DNA from: CAYSWH01 sp964434775
GTDB lineage: Bacteria > Patescibacteriota > JACMRA01
DNA: 64,000 bases
Reading direction: 5' to 3'
NCBI GenBank assembly: GCA_964434775.1
Contig: CAYSWH010000003.1
Location: 1-64,000 of the forward strand
Below, one piece after another: positions 1 to 9,566 of this stretch (positions are counted from its first letter, which is position 1; every line of letters begins with the position of its first letter). The position numbers and the translations under genes were made by a program. The notes under the pieces are model-generated. The model did not search any database, had not been told where the DNA came from, and saw only the letters and a list, made by a program, of their open reading frames with translations.

Positions 1-65
1 ACGTTAACACCTTTTTGAACTGATTTTCTTGCGTCACTCCCAAATTGTACAATTTTTTTAGCCAT
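1..65 (-). CDS. groL: GroEL chaperonin, N-terminal fragment cut by window edge
   Basis: Only the first 21 codons are in the window, starting with ATG at 65 and reading off the left edge. The visible peptide begins MAKKIVQFGSDARKSVQKGV, which matches the start of Hsp60 chaperonins. It lies 45 nt downstream of groES on the same strand, the usual groES-groEL order, so it should be co-transcribed from the CIRCE-controlled promoter. The upstream sequence has only a weak A/G-rich ribosome site. Confidence 0.9.
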   Translation of the reverse strand, partial: MAKKIVQFGSDARKSVQKGVN

Positions 66-110
66 AATTTTCTTTTCTTAATTGATTTGAAATAATATCT
101 AATAAATGAA

Positions 111-404
111 TTAGTCTTCGATGACAGCCATCACATCACTGCCTTTTAAAATTTTGTAAACCGTATCCGGGTCAGTCTGATCGTTTACTTCTTCTCCGGC
201 AAACTTACCAAAGAGAACCTTCTGACCGGGATTGATTCCCAGATTTTGAACGTTTTCTTCACCGTATCCGTTACCTATAGAGACAACTTTTCCGATAGCC
301 TGCTCATTCTTTTCTTCAGCAGATAAAATAATCCCCGAAGCAGTAGTATTTTTTTGCTTAACTAGTTTGACTACTAGTCTGTTTCCAATTGGTTTTATAT
401 TCAT
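111..404 (-). CDS. groES: GroES co-chaperonin (Hsp10)
   Basis: A 97-residue protein of normal Hsp10 length. It opens with IKPIGNRLVVKLV and carries the mobile-loop segment TASGIILSAEEKNEQ and the GKVVSIGNG strand, followed by a PGQKVLFGKFAGEEV segment typical of the barrel. GroES caps the GroEL folding chamber in the cytoplasm. It is the first gene of a groES-groEL operon on the minus strand. A GGAGG stands about 38 nt upstream of the ATG, which is too far to be a normal ribosome site; a weaker AGGA is nearer. A CIRCE-like operator lies about 63 nt upstream of the start. Confidence 0.95.
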   Translation of the reverse strand: MNIKPIGNRLVVKLVKQKNTTASGIILSAEEKNEQAIGKVVSIGNGYGEENVQNLGINPGQKVLFGKFAGEEVNDQTDPDTVYKILKGSDVMAVIED

Positions 405-466
405 AGCCTGTATTAATTTTTCCTAATTAATGATGATAAAACCTCCAAAAATAGCTGTTTAGTAAT

Positions 467-493
467 TTAGCAACTATTTATTGAGAGTGCTAA
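467..493 (-). promoter_or_regulatory. CIRCE-like HrcA operator upstream of groES
   Basis: The right half GAGTGCTAA (485-493) is a perfect CIRCE half-site. Nine bases away the left half reads TTAGCAACT (467-475), which keeps TTAGCA but departs from the consensus TTAGCACTC in its last three bases. Spacing is the canonical 9 nt. In other bacteria HrcA binds this element to repress groESL. No hrcA gene is in the window. Confidence 0.8.
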
Positions 494-657
494 AATAATA
501 AGAATAATTGCCAAAATTTGTCAAGGGTGATTATAGATTGCTAAAATCGAAGGTGGTTTTGCCAAGATTATAATTGATAATTAACCAAAAATGTGATATT
601 CTTGAAGGTGTTTATTAAGACATTTCCAAAAAATATTTGTAACTAATCCGGTGATTT

Positions 658-1596
658 ATGTTTAATCCCGAAAAAGGAAGAAATCCTTCTAATCAAGAGG
701 CTCAACAAGAACCAGGTTCCACTCAAAAGCAAGATTTTAGAGCCTCAGTAAGGGCTTTTCACCCTGATACAAATAAAGGAAAAGAGGAAGAAGCTCATGA
801 AGTGATGGTTGCGGTTAATGATCTGAATGCCCAAGCCAAAAATGGAGATGTAAATGCACAACAAGCTTTACATACTCTTTCAAAAATGAGTTTAGACGAA
901 GCGTATACGGCTGTAAGTCAAGCCAAGGTTTCAAGTGCCAGACAACAGGAAACAACGACTCAAGAGCAACAGGAGCAGTGGAAATCTGCAAGCCGGGAAC
1001 ATCATGAAGGAACTGAAGGTCAGTCACCTCCGTATTCTCAGGGCAGAGTGGAGACCGTAAATATGGGAAATAGATCTATTTATGAAGGACCTAATACTCC
1101 CGGTTATTCGTCTTTCCAAATGTATAGAAGTGATACTATGGAGCAGATGTTGAATGAGTTAAAGCAAAGAATGAGGATTGAGGAGCTTAAAACTTTTAAT
1201 TTGAAAGATGGGGGTATGGTACATTTGCAAAGAAAAGATGTCCCCTGTTTATTAAACATGGATGGAAAAATTGTTAGGATTGATCCTGCAGAGGCGTACG
1301 GTCTAAAACCCGGTCTAATTTTTTATGATCCAAGCGATCAGTTGATTAGTGAAGCAGGTAATACCGTCCCCAAAAATCATGAACATGTTGAACCTGGCTC
1401 AAAATTCCATACTATTGGAGGTAATTCCAGAATGGGCGATCCTTTGGATATGGGTTTATTAAGTGGAAGTGAAGTTTCCGGGGGTTTAAATCTCGGTAAA
1501 ATGAGAATAAATGTGTTTTTTGGACCTCAGGGGAGGATTTCCCTTAGAAGAGAAGATATAAAAAATAATCGAAGTGATTTAGAAAAAGCCGCCTAA
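658..1596 (+). CDS. J-domain-like protein of unknown function
   Basis: 312 residues. Residues about 26-60 look like helix II, the HPD tripeptide (H35-P36-D37) and helix III of a DnaJ J-domain: DFRASVRAFHPDTNKG followed by an acidic helix ending NDLNAQAKNGD. The usual helix I before it is replaced by a Gln/Glu-rich disordered start. The middle is Gln-rich and the C-terminal 150 residues (from YRSDTMEQML) look folded but are not recognised. It is transcribed divergently from groES. A role in recruiting DnaK is inferred from the HPD motif alone. The start is ATG at 658. Confidence 0.6.
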   Translation: MFNPEKGRNPSNQEAQQEPGSTQKQDFRASVRAFHPDTNKGKEEEAHEVMVAVNDLNAQAKNGDVNAQQALHTLSKMSLDEAYTAVSQAKVSSARQQETTTQEQQEQWKSASREHHEGTEGQSPPYSQGRVETVNMGNRSIYEGPNTPGYSSFQMYRSDTMEQMLNELKQRMRIEELKTFNLKDGGMVHLQRKDVPCLLNMDGKIVRIDPAEAYGLKPGLIFYDPSDQLISEAGNTVPKNHEHVEPGSKFHTIGGNSRMGDPLDMGLLSGSEVSGGLNLGKMRINVFFGPQGRISLRREDIKNNRSDLEKAA

Positions 1597-1599
1597 TTG

Positions 1600-2010
1600 C
1601 TATCTTTTGATTTCTCTTTCCATTTCTCGTTGAATGGTTTTTTTCTTGAGGTCTTCTCTTTTGTCATACTTTTTCTTCCCTTTGACTATTCCTATTTCGG
1701 CTTTGATCCAGCGACCGACGGTTTTGAGATTCAGAACGGCGGCGGTGATTCCTTTTTCTTGGATTTTTCCTTGGATTTTGTCGATCTCTCTTTTTTTGAG
1801 CAGCAAAGGAACGTTTTCTCTAATTTTTTCATTGCCGAAGTTGATAATCTCCAACCGATTATTTTGAGCTACGACAAATAGACCTTCACAGTTAACCCTC
1901 CTGTTTCTTACTTCTTTGACCATTTTTCCGGACAGACTTAGTCCCGCCTGAAAACTTTCCAGAATATGGTAATCAAATTTTGCTTTTTTATTGTTACTGA
2001 GAATAGCCAT
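1600..2010 (-). CDS. smpB: SmpB, tmRNA-binding protein of trans-translation
   Basis: SmpB binds tmRNA and delivers it to stalled ribosomes. The ATG at 2010 is preferred over one further upstream because the protein then begins MAILSNNKKAKFDYHILESF, matching the family's NKKARHDYFIEDTFEAG region. The C-terminal block LLLKKREIDKIQGKIQEKG and GKKKYDKREDLKKKTIQRE is diagnostic and ends in the basic tail that enters the mRNA channel. At 136 residues it is somewhat shorter than usual (about 150-160), with the loss in the central loop. No tmRNA gene is seen in the window. Its stop abuts the J-domain-like gene's stop. Confidence 0.93.
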   Translation of the reverse strand: MAILSNNKKAKFDYHILESFQAGLSLSGKMVKEVRNRRVNCEGLFVVAQNNRLEIINFGNEKIRENVPLLLKKREIDKIQGKIQEKGITAAVLNLKTVGRWIKAEIGIVKGKKKYDKREDLKKKTIQREMEREIKR

Positions 2011-2105
2011 TTTTACGTGATTTAGCTTGACAAAAAAGAGGATTATCGTCAACTTTTTCTTTTCAGAAAGACTGTGAGCTGATTTGATTTATTTACTACA
2101 GATGA

Positions 2106-2192
2106 GCGTGGGTGGCGAAATGGTAGACGCGCTAGCTTCAGGTGTTAGTGGTTATTACAACCGTGAGGGTTCAAGTCCCTCCCCGCGCACCA
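2106..2192 (+). tRNA. tRNA-Leu(CAG)
   Basis: The acceptor stem GCGTGGG pairs with CCCGCGC, and CCA is encoded (2190-2192). The anticodon stem-loop CTAGC-TTCAGGT-GTTAG gives anticodon CAG. There is a long variable arm and a GGTTCAAGTCC T-loop, as expected for a class II tRNA. Confidence 0.95.
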
Positions 2193-2193
2193 G

Positions 2194-2967
2194 TTGACTA
2201 TAATAGAAATCCTATTTAGAAATATTGGAGTTTTGAATGTTAGCCAAACCTCTGTGCTTCGCAGAAAAAAAACCAGAAAAACTAAATTAATTATCTTTGA
2301 TTTTGACGGTGTTATCGTAGATACATCTGATTTAGTCTTTGAAGTTTATCAGCTTATTTACAAGAGATATGGTCTGAAAAAACTGGATTCTCAGGAAGAC
2401 TTAAAGAAACTTTTTGACAACAACATTCCGGAAACGATTGCATATTTAGGAGTTAAACGATGGAAAATTCCGATAATGATTATGCACGGGATCATTAAAG
2501 GTCGTAGGTATTCCAGTAAAGTATCTCCTTGTCCGGGGATTGAAGAAGTAATTAAAGAATTGAGTAAAGAGTATAGATTAATTATTTTGACTTCAGCCCT
2601 GGGATATAGCGTAAAAAAATATTTGAATGAAAAAAATCTTTTGCAATACTTTGAGGCCGTGCTTGGTTTTGAGAAACAGCGTAGCAAGGACCGAAGTTTC
2701 AAAAAGATATTAATCAAATACAAAGTTGACAAAGAGAACGTGCTTTTTATTACTGACACTGTGGGTGATATTTTGGAGGCTAAAAAAAATGACTTAAAAG
2801 TTATCGGAGTGGGTTATGGTTTTCAGGGTAAAGAACGTCTGCAAAAAGAAAACCCTGATTATATGATTGACTGTGCCCAAGAAATAGTTCGGGTGGTAAA
2901 TTCTCATTTTGAAGAAATTGATAAAGAAAGGCTTCAAGGTCAGCAGCTTGACAAATTGGCTATCTAA
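2194..2967 (+). CDS. HAD-superfamily phosphatase, phosphoglycolate-phosphatase-like
   Basis: HAD motif I is FDFDGVIVDT with both catalytic Asp residues. Motif II is the LTSA strand, the motif III Lys lies near KQRSKDRSF, and motif IV is FITDTVGDI, a DxxxD arrangement. The cap domain follows motif I. These phosphatases act on small phosphorylated metabolites; the substrate cannot be read from sequence. The open frame starts at a TTG just after the tRNA-Leu CCA end. Real initiation is uncertain: TTG at 2233 behind a GGAG, or GTG at 2254, are equally possible because homology starts only at TKLIIFDFDG. Confidence 0.8.
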   Translation: MTIIEILFRNIGVLNVSQTSVLRRKKTRKTKLIIFDFDGVIVDTSDLVFEVYQLIYKRYGLKKLDSQEDLKKLFDNNIPETIAYLGVKRWKIPIMIMHGIIKGRRYSSKVSPCPGIEEVIKELSKEYRLIILTSALGYSVKKYLNEKNLLQYFEAVLGFEKQRSKDRSFKKILIKYKVDKENVLFITDTVGDILEAKKNDLKVIGVGYGFQGKERLQKENPDYMIDCAQEIVRVVNSHFEEIDKERLQGQQLDKLAI

Positions 2968-3009
2968 TGTTAATTTGAACTCTGTTTGCTTTCTCATTAA
3001 GCAACTCAT

Positions 3010-3083
3010 TCGGGGATCGTCTAATGGTAGGACACCGGGTTTTGGTCCCGATAATCGGAGTTCGACTCTCTGTCCCCGAACCA
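3010..3083 (+). tRNA. tRNA-Gln(TTG)
   Basis: The acceptor stem TCGGGGA pairs with TCCCCGA, and CCA is encoded (3081-3083). The anticodon loop TTTTGGT gives anticodon TTG. It has a D-arm CTAATGGTAG and a T-loop GTTCGACTC. It starts 42 nt after the HAD gene. Confidence 0.95.
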
Positions 3084-3284
3084 ATGTTGACTACTTTGAT
3101 TATTATACAAAAATAAAAACGGTTTTTTAATATTTAATTGAAGCGGAGAGTTTATCCCTCTATTTTTATTACCTGTTTGTATTGGGTTCGAGAGCAGTCT
3201 ATACTAACAAATAAGAAATTTAAGAATTTGGTTTTTTCATTAGACTTCAAACTTTAAAAAATTTCAGGTAGCTTGTTTATTATA

Positions 3285-4054
3285 TCAAACAGAGTTTTTA
3301 CTACTCTGTATCTTCATCCATTTACCGGTAATAAGTCTTAAAGTTTCAAGATCAAGTTGAAAGAAAAGAGCGTAAAAAGAGGACTTTACAAAATGTTTGC
3401 AGGTTTGACAGCTGCTCTCCATCATTGAGCAAGGAACTTTGGGTTTAGCCATAGTATCTAGATTTACAAAGTTTTTGACAGCACACTGTTTGGTAGGCAG
3501 GTCTCTTAAATAATTTTGAATAGTTTTTGGACTGAGTAAAATGAAATTGGGATATTTTCCGAGGTTAAAGTAGTTGATAAAATTATCTTTTGTCTGGAGT
3601 CTTGGATATTTTGCTTAACTTTTTGGTAATTATCGCCCCTAATTTTAATATAATTTTCTTCACAGCCATCCACCGAAACAAAAAACCTGGTTCGAGGCCA
3701 ATTTGGTAAACTGTGTGTGCCGTTGGTAAAAACAATGTGGTATGGAAAAAGCTTTTGACCCAATTCAATCAACTCTTTTCGAAGAAGAGGCTCACCGCCG
3801 GTCCAGACAATCAGCTTAACTCCTTGATTCTTAATTCTTTGCAACTCTTTTTCCCAATCTTTGATAGAAAGCTGCTCTTGATTCTTTTTTCTTTTGTAAT
3901 AACAAAGCGTGCAGCTGAGATTACATTTGTGAGTAGTGTCAATAATTGCTATCGGAAGTTTTTTATCCTGACTAAATAGATAATTATAGCCTTGTCTCAA
4001 ACCTACCTGTAAACCAAAACCTGCTAATCTAAGGTGATTTTTTATATCGGTCAT
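3285..4054 (-). CDS. Radical SAM protein, interrupted by a frameshift
   Basis: The N-terminal half has the classic cluster motif CNLSCTLC (CX3CX2C) and a WTGGEPLLR GGE-type SAM-binding motif. The first frame stops at 3506. A second frame continues the protein to TGA at 3285, ending in a Cys-containing region (CSMMESSCQTC) that looks like an auxiliary or terminal Cys cluster. The two join if one C is restored in the GGG/CCC run at 3549-3551, giving about 256 residues. The substrate is unknown. It could be a pseudogene or a sequencing error; neighbours give no clue to function. Confidence 0.7.
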
Positions 4055-4127
4055 TTGTGTTTATGTAAGCTAGGTAAGTTAAACATTTTCATAAATTTCC
4101 AAAAATACTACAAGGCAACTCAAAACT

Positions 4128-5159
4128 TTATTCCAGGTTAGGTATCTCGGCAGTTTTCTTTTCCGGTTCCACGTACTCTTTGATAAACATTTGGACTAGA
4201 GAGATTAGATAGGATAAAAGCAAGGGGCCGACAATTAGACCCATAGCTCCAAATAACGGTAAGCCAACTAAGAGACCGAAGAGAGATATAAGCGGATGAA
4301 TATTCCCCAGGCGGTTTTGAATTACCGGTCTTAAGAAGTTATCCGTTAAAAGGACAATTACGGAAAGAATCCCAAACCCGACAGCTAAAACGTAATTTTC
4401 CTGTAAAAAAGTAATTCCGGCAGCCGGAGCTAATATTAAGATTGGCCCTACAATTGGTATCAAGGCCAAAATAGATGTCACCACTCCCCAGATTAAGGCA
4501 TTTTCGAGACCAACTAAATAAAGCCCAATTGTAACAATTATACCTTGTAGACCGGCCATAACTACGGTACTGATAAAAATCGAGTAAGTAAGATTGCGAA
4601 ACTCTTTCATGAGTTTATCTGTGTTGTCATGATTAAACGGAACTAAGGCGTAGACAGTTTCTTTGAGTTTTTTCTGGTCGGCGGTCAAAAGATAATACAA
4701 AGTAAAATACATAATACCGAAGCCTATAAAGAGATCGTTAAAACTTTTGGTTACAGTCAAAGCGACATTACTAAAGATTCCTGTAAGATCGGAAATCTGC
4801 TTGCTGAGATCACCTGTTAGATCAAATTCAGGTAAAAATTGATTTAGCAAAGTAGTAACTTCATTAAGTAAATTAGCCTGTTTGAGGATGTTTTGGATTT
4901 CACTGGTTAAGATCCCGATAATGAAAACAAAAGGCAAAATAATAAAAATTAAAGTAACAATAATTACTAACACTGCCGAGATAGATTTTGGGATTTTATA
5001 GTCTCTTAGACGGTCAAATAATGGTTTACTAAGAACAAATAACACCAAAGAACCAAAGAGATAACTGGCAATCGGGAACAGTCCTTGGACAGCAACCAGG
5101 AGAAGGATAATAATGATGGTTAGGGCTACAAAGCCGCGGATTCTTTTTTCACTCCACAT
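4128..5159 (-). CDS. AI-2E family transporter (UPF0118/PerM-like membrane protein)
   Basis: 343 residues with paired hydrophobic helices at the N-terminus, a soluble segment (about 75-150), and a hydrophobic C-terminal half. The family-typical motifs are GFGIMYFTLYYLL, the GLQGIIVTIGLYLVGL helix, and the ALIPIVGPILILAPA segment followed by the LRPVIQNRLGNIHPLIS block. Members are inner-membrane permeases of diverse or unproven substrate; the autoinducer-2 label should not be taken literally. It is divergent from the gene at 5261. Confidence 0.88.
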   Translation of the reverse strand: MWSEKRIRGFVALTIIIILLLVAVQGLFPIASYLFGSLVLFVLSKPLFDRLRDYKIPKSISAVLVIIVTLIFIILPFVFIIGILTSEIQNILKQANLLNEVTTLLNQFLPEFDLTGDLSKQISDLTGIFSNVALTVTKSFNDLFIGFGIMYFTLYYLLTADQKKLKETVYALVPFNHDNTDKLMKEFRNLTYSIFISTVVMAGLQGIIVTIGLYLVGLENALIWGVVTSILALIPIVGPILILAPAAGITFLQENYVLAVGFGILSVIVLLTDNFLRPVIQNRLGNIHPLISLFGLLVGLPLFGAMGLIVGPLLLSYLISLVQMFIKEYVEPEKKTAEIPNLE

Positions 5160-5260
5160 ATAATTTTTTGATAAGTCACTTTAGCAAGAAACATTTTTTA
5201 CTTTCTGTAAAATACCAAATTTACAGCCTATCAAAAATATGAAATACTTTAATAGTAAAT

Positions 5261-7276
5261 ATGAGATTCCTAAGACAAAAATTTGACATCCAAGAAGAAC
5301 TTTTCCGGAAAAGGTTTGTTCAGGAAATGATGGATACCTCTTCAAAAGGGGTAAATGACGCAAAAGAAAGTTGGTGGAATAAGTTAAAATATGGTTTTAA
5401 TTCGGTAAGTGTAGCTCTCTTTGGCGAAAAGAACAAACCGATCGAACAAAGGCAGCAAATAAGTGCAGAAGGTGCATCAGGTCTTTCTGAGCAAGTTCAA
5501 GAAACAGGTTGGGGTACAAAAATGTTAAACTGGGCTAACAGTGCTTTGGATGGTAAGCTGGAGGAGCTAACTAAATTTATTCCGGTGAATACTTCTCAGC
5601 TTAATTTTGTAATGAATTATGTTGACGGCTTTGTTATTCCGGATGAGATAAAAGGAATTATTGAGGAACTGATTGAATGTGAATATAATCCTCAGGAAAG
5701 GCAGGCTGATTGTTTGAATCGTTTGAGATGGGTATTACCAGGTAGGTCACAGGACTTCTATTTGAATATTTTTGAGACAATGAATCGGTTAAAGCCACAT
5801 TACGATAAAATTACTAGAATAACCAGAGAATCGTCATTAAAAAATATTTGGGGAGAATCATTTCCTATTACAGCGACAAAGTTATATGCCGAATCTGATA
5901 TGCATATTATGGACAGACTCCTTGATCCGGAATACATTGACGTCAGAAGACAACAAGCACAAGCAGAGCAGTCTGAGCAACAATCTTATGTAGCTGTGGT
6001 AGCTGTAGAAGGGCAAAATGTTAGGGGTAATTCATTGGAAATCAACACTACGAATACTCAAGGAAGTCCTGCTAACGAGGAGGAAGCTAGAAAATTGGTT
6101 AGGGATATGCACCAAGCTATGAGATTCCGGGAAAATAGAGATGTTTTACATAGATCTCGGAGTTTAGTCGGACTTTATGAAGCCAGGGTTAGGAAACAGG
6201 AAGAGGCTCTTACTTTTCAATTGGATCAAGAAGCCTTAAGGTGGTTAGCTGAGAGAGGTTATAATTTTACTTTACGGCAGAGTCCGGAAAATGAAAGAAT
6301 ATTATATGAATCTTTTAGTAAAGATAATTTAGATGAAATAAGAGTCGCTGAAATACAGGGTAATATTAATGATATATATAGAATTTACATGGATTTAGTG
6401 GGGCGGCTCAGGAGTGAGGAATATCGGTTTACTTCAAGAAACGGATTCTTTGATTATACCATGACAGACGAGATTGGGCGGAACCCGATTTTTGGTCCCA
6501 TGCAGAACTATTTTGAAGCCTATATTGAAACGGAAGAAACTGTGCCGACAATTACGAATTTAAAGAAAAAGGATGTTGAAACCACTCTTAGAGGTATGAT
6601 GTATACAGACTCATTTGGTGGAGAGGTGGGCGATTTAATCTTGGAAAGCGGTTTGGTTGGAAGGAATTATCCGGTTGTTGAGTCGAGGCTATCTCCGGCT
6701 GTAGCCGATAACTATCAAGCTTGGAGGGAAACTTTGAGAACTGCTCAAGGTTTGGAGACTGATTTGGCCTTAATTACCATCGATAATCGAATAATTGAAG
6801 GGATTATCACTGAGAGAAACGGGGCCTATACTGTCCAACTAACAAATAATTCGGCAGAATACTTTATTAATTTTGAGGACTTACAACGGTTTGTCCGGGG
6901 AGTTACAATTGTACCAAGTGAATTTGTTGTACTTGCTAGTGAATTTACTACTTTGGTAAACCGCATAAGAAATAGTTTTGAAGGTCAATCGGGTTTTGAT
7001 TTGAGAGATCTTAGAAATTATGGATATACCAGTGAACAGGTTGGTTTTGCCCTCCATTATCTGACTACTCGCGAAAACTATGTTTTTAGTCACGGTTCCA
7101 CAGAAATCCAATTTGAAATTGTTAACGGTGTACCAAATACTAGACCTCCTCTGGCTAGATTAAGAAGTGGTAACACTGAAGAAAGATTCAGGCTGGAAAC
7201 CAGGGAACAGTTTGAGTCTAGAACCGGAAATTCAGTTTCAAATAATGGTATGGGGGGTTTAGATTTGGCAGCTTGA
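5261..7276 (+). CDS. Large hypothetical cytoplasmic protein
   Basis: 671 residues with no recognised domain, signal peptide or membrane segment. The composition is charged and Gln/Glu/Arg-rich, consistent with a mostly helical cytoplasmic protein, with a low-complexity linker around residues 230-270. Two starts are possible: ATG at 5261, or an ATG at about 5327 (MMDTSSKG). Its last 18 nt overlap the convergent proA gene. It resembles the large lineage-specific proteins common in CPR genomes, but no function can be assigned. Confidence 0.6.
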   Translation: MRFLRQKFDIQEELFRKRFVQEMMDTSSKGVNDAKESWWNKLKYGFNSVSVALFGEKNKPIEQRQQISAEGASGLSEQVQETGWGTKMLNWANSALDGKLEELTKFIPVNTSQLNFVMNYVDGFVIPDEIKGIIEELIECEYNPQERQADCLNRLRWVLPGRSQDFYLNIFETMNRLKPHYDKITRITRESSLKNIWGESFPITATKLYAESDMHIMDRLLDPEYIDVRRQQAQAEQSEQQSYVAVVAVEGQNVRGNSLEINTTNTQGSPANEEEARKLVRDMHQAMRFRENRDVLHRSRSLVGLYEARVRKQEEALTFQLDQEALRWLAERGYNFTLRQSPENERILYESFSKDNLDEIRVAEIQGNINDIYRIYMDLVGRLRSEEYRFTSRNGFFDYTMTDEIGRNPIFGPMQNYFEAYIETEETVPTITNLKKKDVETTLRGMMYTDSFGGEVGDLILESGLVGRNYPVVESRLSPAVADNYQAWRETLRTAQGLETDLALITIDNRIIEGIITERNGAYTVQLTNNSAEYFINFEDLQRFVRGVTIVPSEFVVLASEFTTLVNRIRNSFEGQSGFDLRDLRNYGYTSEQVGFALHYLTTRENYVFSHGSTEIQFEIVNGVPNTRPPLARLRSGNTEERFRLETREQFESRTGNSVSNNGMGGLDLAA

Positions 7277-8533
7277 GGTGTTATCGTCTCTAACCTGTCC
7301 GTTTCCGCGAATGATCCATTTGTAAGAGGTTAATTCTCTTAGTCCCATGGGTCCTCTGGCGTGAAGTTTTTGGGTGCTGATGCCGATTTCACTACCTAGT
7401 CCGAACTGAGCTCCGTCGGTAAAGGCGGTAGAAGTGTTGGCATAGACTGCCGCAGCATCAATTTGAGTTAGAAATTTATCAATATTTTCTTGATTTTCCG
7501 AGATTATGGCTTCGCTATGGCCGGAACCGAAATTGTTGATATGGTCAACAGCTTCATCGACATTCGCAACAGTTTTGACGGCCATCTTATAACCTAGAAA
7601 TTCTTGACCGAAGTCCTCGTCTTCGGCTTTGTGTAAAAGATTATCAGGGTAATTTGACTCCAAAACTTGATAGGCTTTTTCATCAGCCTTAATTTCTACT
7701 TCATGTTTTTTTAGGTTTTCAGAAATTTTTGCCAGTTCCTGTAATTTTGACTCATGGATTACCAGACAATCCAAGGCATTACAGACACTCACTCTCCTGG
7801 TTTTGGCATTCAAAATAATTGGTATGGCTTTCTCCAAATCACCAAATTTATCGTAATAGGTATGACAGACCCCGGCTCCGGTCTCGATTACCGGAACTTG
7901 GCTGTTTTCTCGAACAAAGTTAATCAGTTGTTGACTACCTCTTGGAATAATTACATCTACAAGATCGTTAGCAGTAAACAAAAGATTTACGCTCTCTCTT
8001 TCAGGTGGAAGAAGAGTTATGAAGTCAGGGTTTAAATTTTCCTTGTGCAGTAGGTCTTTAATAATTTTAACCAGGACGGTGTTTGAGTAAAAAGCGTCGC
8101 TACCTCCTTTGAGAATGCAAGAGTTGCCTGTCTTGAAGCAGAGAGCAAAGACATCGGTTGTTACATTCGGTCTGGACTCGTAGATGATGCCGATTACTCC
8201 AAGGGGTACGCTTATTCTGGATATTTCAAGTGAATTTGGCAGAGTTTTTTGTTCTAAGATTTGATTGAGAGGCGAAGGGAGGGCGGCTACTGTCTGAATT
8301 TCCTTAACTATATTTCCAATTCTATCTTCAGTTAGCTTGAGCCGGTCATACTTAGGATTTTGTGAATCCATTTTGGCCAAGTCTTTTTTATTTTCATCAA
8401 TTATCAACGATACATTGTCAGATATTGTTTGGCTTAGTTTTTTTAAGAAATCATTTATTTTATCTTCTTCCGTTTTAGCTAAATCTCTACCGGCAATTTT
8501 AATCCGATTAAGTAGTTCTTGGTTAGCAGACAT
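7259..8533 (-). CDS. proA: Gamma-glutamyl phosphate reductase
   Basis: ProA reduces gamma-glutamyl phosphate to glutamate semialdehyde in proline synthesis, using NADPH. The 424-residue protein has normal length. It shows PLGVIGIIYESRPNVTTD, GNSCILKGGSDAF, the catalytic-Cys region KTRRVSVCNALD, and the C-terminal GLGSEIGISTQKLHARGPMG block. It follows proB with a 17-nt gap, so the two form an operon. No proC is in the window. The 3' end overlaps the convergent hypothetical gene by 18 nt. Confidence 0.96.
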   Translation of the reverse strand: MSANQELLNRIKIAGRDLAKTEEDKINDFLKKLSQTISDNVSLIIDENKKDLAKMDSQNPKYDRLKLTEDRIGNIVKEIQTVAALPSPLNQILEQKTLPNSLEISRISVPLGVIGIIYESRPNVTTDVFALCFKTGNSCILKGGSDAFYSNTVLVKIIKDLLHKENLNPDFITLLPPERESVNLLFTANDLVDVIIPRGSQQLINFVRENSQVPVIETGAGVCHTYYDKFGDLEKAIPIILNAKTRRVSVCNALDCLVIHESKLQELAKISENLKKHEVEIKADEKAYQVLESNYPDNLLHKAEDEDFGQEFLGYKMAVKTVANVDEAVDHINNFGSGHSEAIISENQENIDKFLTQIDAAAVYANTSTAFTDGAQFGLGSEIGISTQKLHARGPMGLRELTSYKWIIRGNGQVRDDNTSSCQI

Positions 8534-8550
8534 GGTAAAATTGAATTGAT

Positions 8551-9345
8551 TTAGTGATGGTGGGCTTTGAAGAGGGTGCCGTCAAAGTTATTGTCAAAAA
8601 CATTTAAAATACAATCCTTTTTATTGCCATTAGTCAAATAAACATCCACTCCGGAATTCATGGCAATATCTATTGAGTGAAGTTTTCCATTCATTCCCCC
8701 TCTACCTTTATTGGACTTTCCGTCGGCATACCCACTTATTTCTTGATCAATTTTTTTAACTTCTTTGATCAGTCTGGCGTTCTTGTCTTTGAAAGGATTC
8801 TTATTAAATAACCCGTCGATATCAGACAACAAAATTAATTTTTTGGCTCTAAGAACCGAGGCCACAATTACCGATAGGCTATCATTGTCAGTAAATTGAG
8901 CATCGATTTCCTCTGTGGAAACTGCATCGTTTTCATTAACTATTGGCACTACGCCCATCTTTAAGGCAGTGTGGATACATTCCCGAAAAGCAATCAGGTT
9001 GTTGGCAAATTTAAAAACACCTGAAGTGACTAAATGTTGAGAAATAATGCTTTTGCCACTAAAACTGTTTTTCCATTTTTTCATTAATTCCGGCTGTCCG
9101 AGTGCCGCGCAAACTTGTCTCGTGCTTAGTTCTTTATCGGATGGGGCATCGCCTAATCCTAAAATTCTGATTCCGCATCCGATTGCTCCGGAAGAAACAA
9201 TTACAACAAGCCACCCCCTTTCTTTAATTATCTGAACCTGGTCAACAATATTTTGCATTATGTTTTGGTTAATCTCTCCGTTTTCGTGAGTAATAGTTGT
9301 CGTTCCGACTTTAACAATAACTATTTTTTGACCGATCCCTCCCAT
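8551..9345 (-). CDS. proB: Glutamate 5-kinase, short form without PUA domain
   Basis: ProB phosphorylates glutamate as the first step of proline synthesis. The 264 residues cover the amino-acid-kinase fold only: VKVGTTTIT, VIVSSGAIGCG, NENDAVSTEEI, FTDNDSLS and the GRGGMNGKL loop. The C-terminal PUA domain found in E. coli-type enzymes (about 367 residues) is absent, as in several other bacterial lineages. It is the first gene of the proBA operon. The start at 9345 places the protein directly before the KIVIVKVGTTT strand. Confidence 0.94.
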   Translation of the reverse strand: MGGIGQKIVIVKVGTTTITHENGEINQNIMQNIVDQVQIIKERGWLVVIVSSGAIGCGIRILGLGDAPSDKELSTRQVCAALGQPELMKKWKNSFSGKSIISQHLVTSGVFKFANNLIAFRECIHTALKMGVVPIVNENDAVSTEEIDAQFTDNDSLSVIVASVLRAKKLILLSDIDGLFNKNPFKDKNARLIKEVKKIDQEISGYADGKSNKGRGGMNGKLHSIDIAMNSGVDVYLTNGNKKDCILNVFDNNFDGTLFKAHHH

Positions 9346-9566
9346 AACAATATGTATATAACTAAAAAAACTAAGATAGTCAATTATGTTTCACAGCTCT
9401 CTTCATTGTTTTTTAAAGATTACGATGAAGGCTTCTACTGTAATGTTTTCTCAAAATCAGAGTAATAATAGTAGATCGGGTTTGTGCAAAAGTTAAAAAT
9501 TTTCCTTAATCCGAAAATTCATAATAATACATTTTTTGGAATTGCCGGAGTTAATTAGGGTAGTGA

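Noticed and set aside
1597..1881. Plus-strand ORF rich in Phe across smpB
   Set aside because: Antisense shadow of smpB, whose protein motifs are clear on the minus strand.
9346..9566. Attenuator in front of proB like the one at 63 kb
   Set aside because: No Pro-rich leader ORF and no terminator with a T-tract; only a six-pair CTTCAT/ATGAAG repeat was found.
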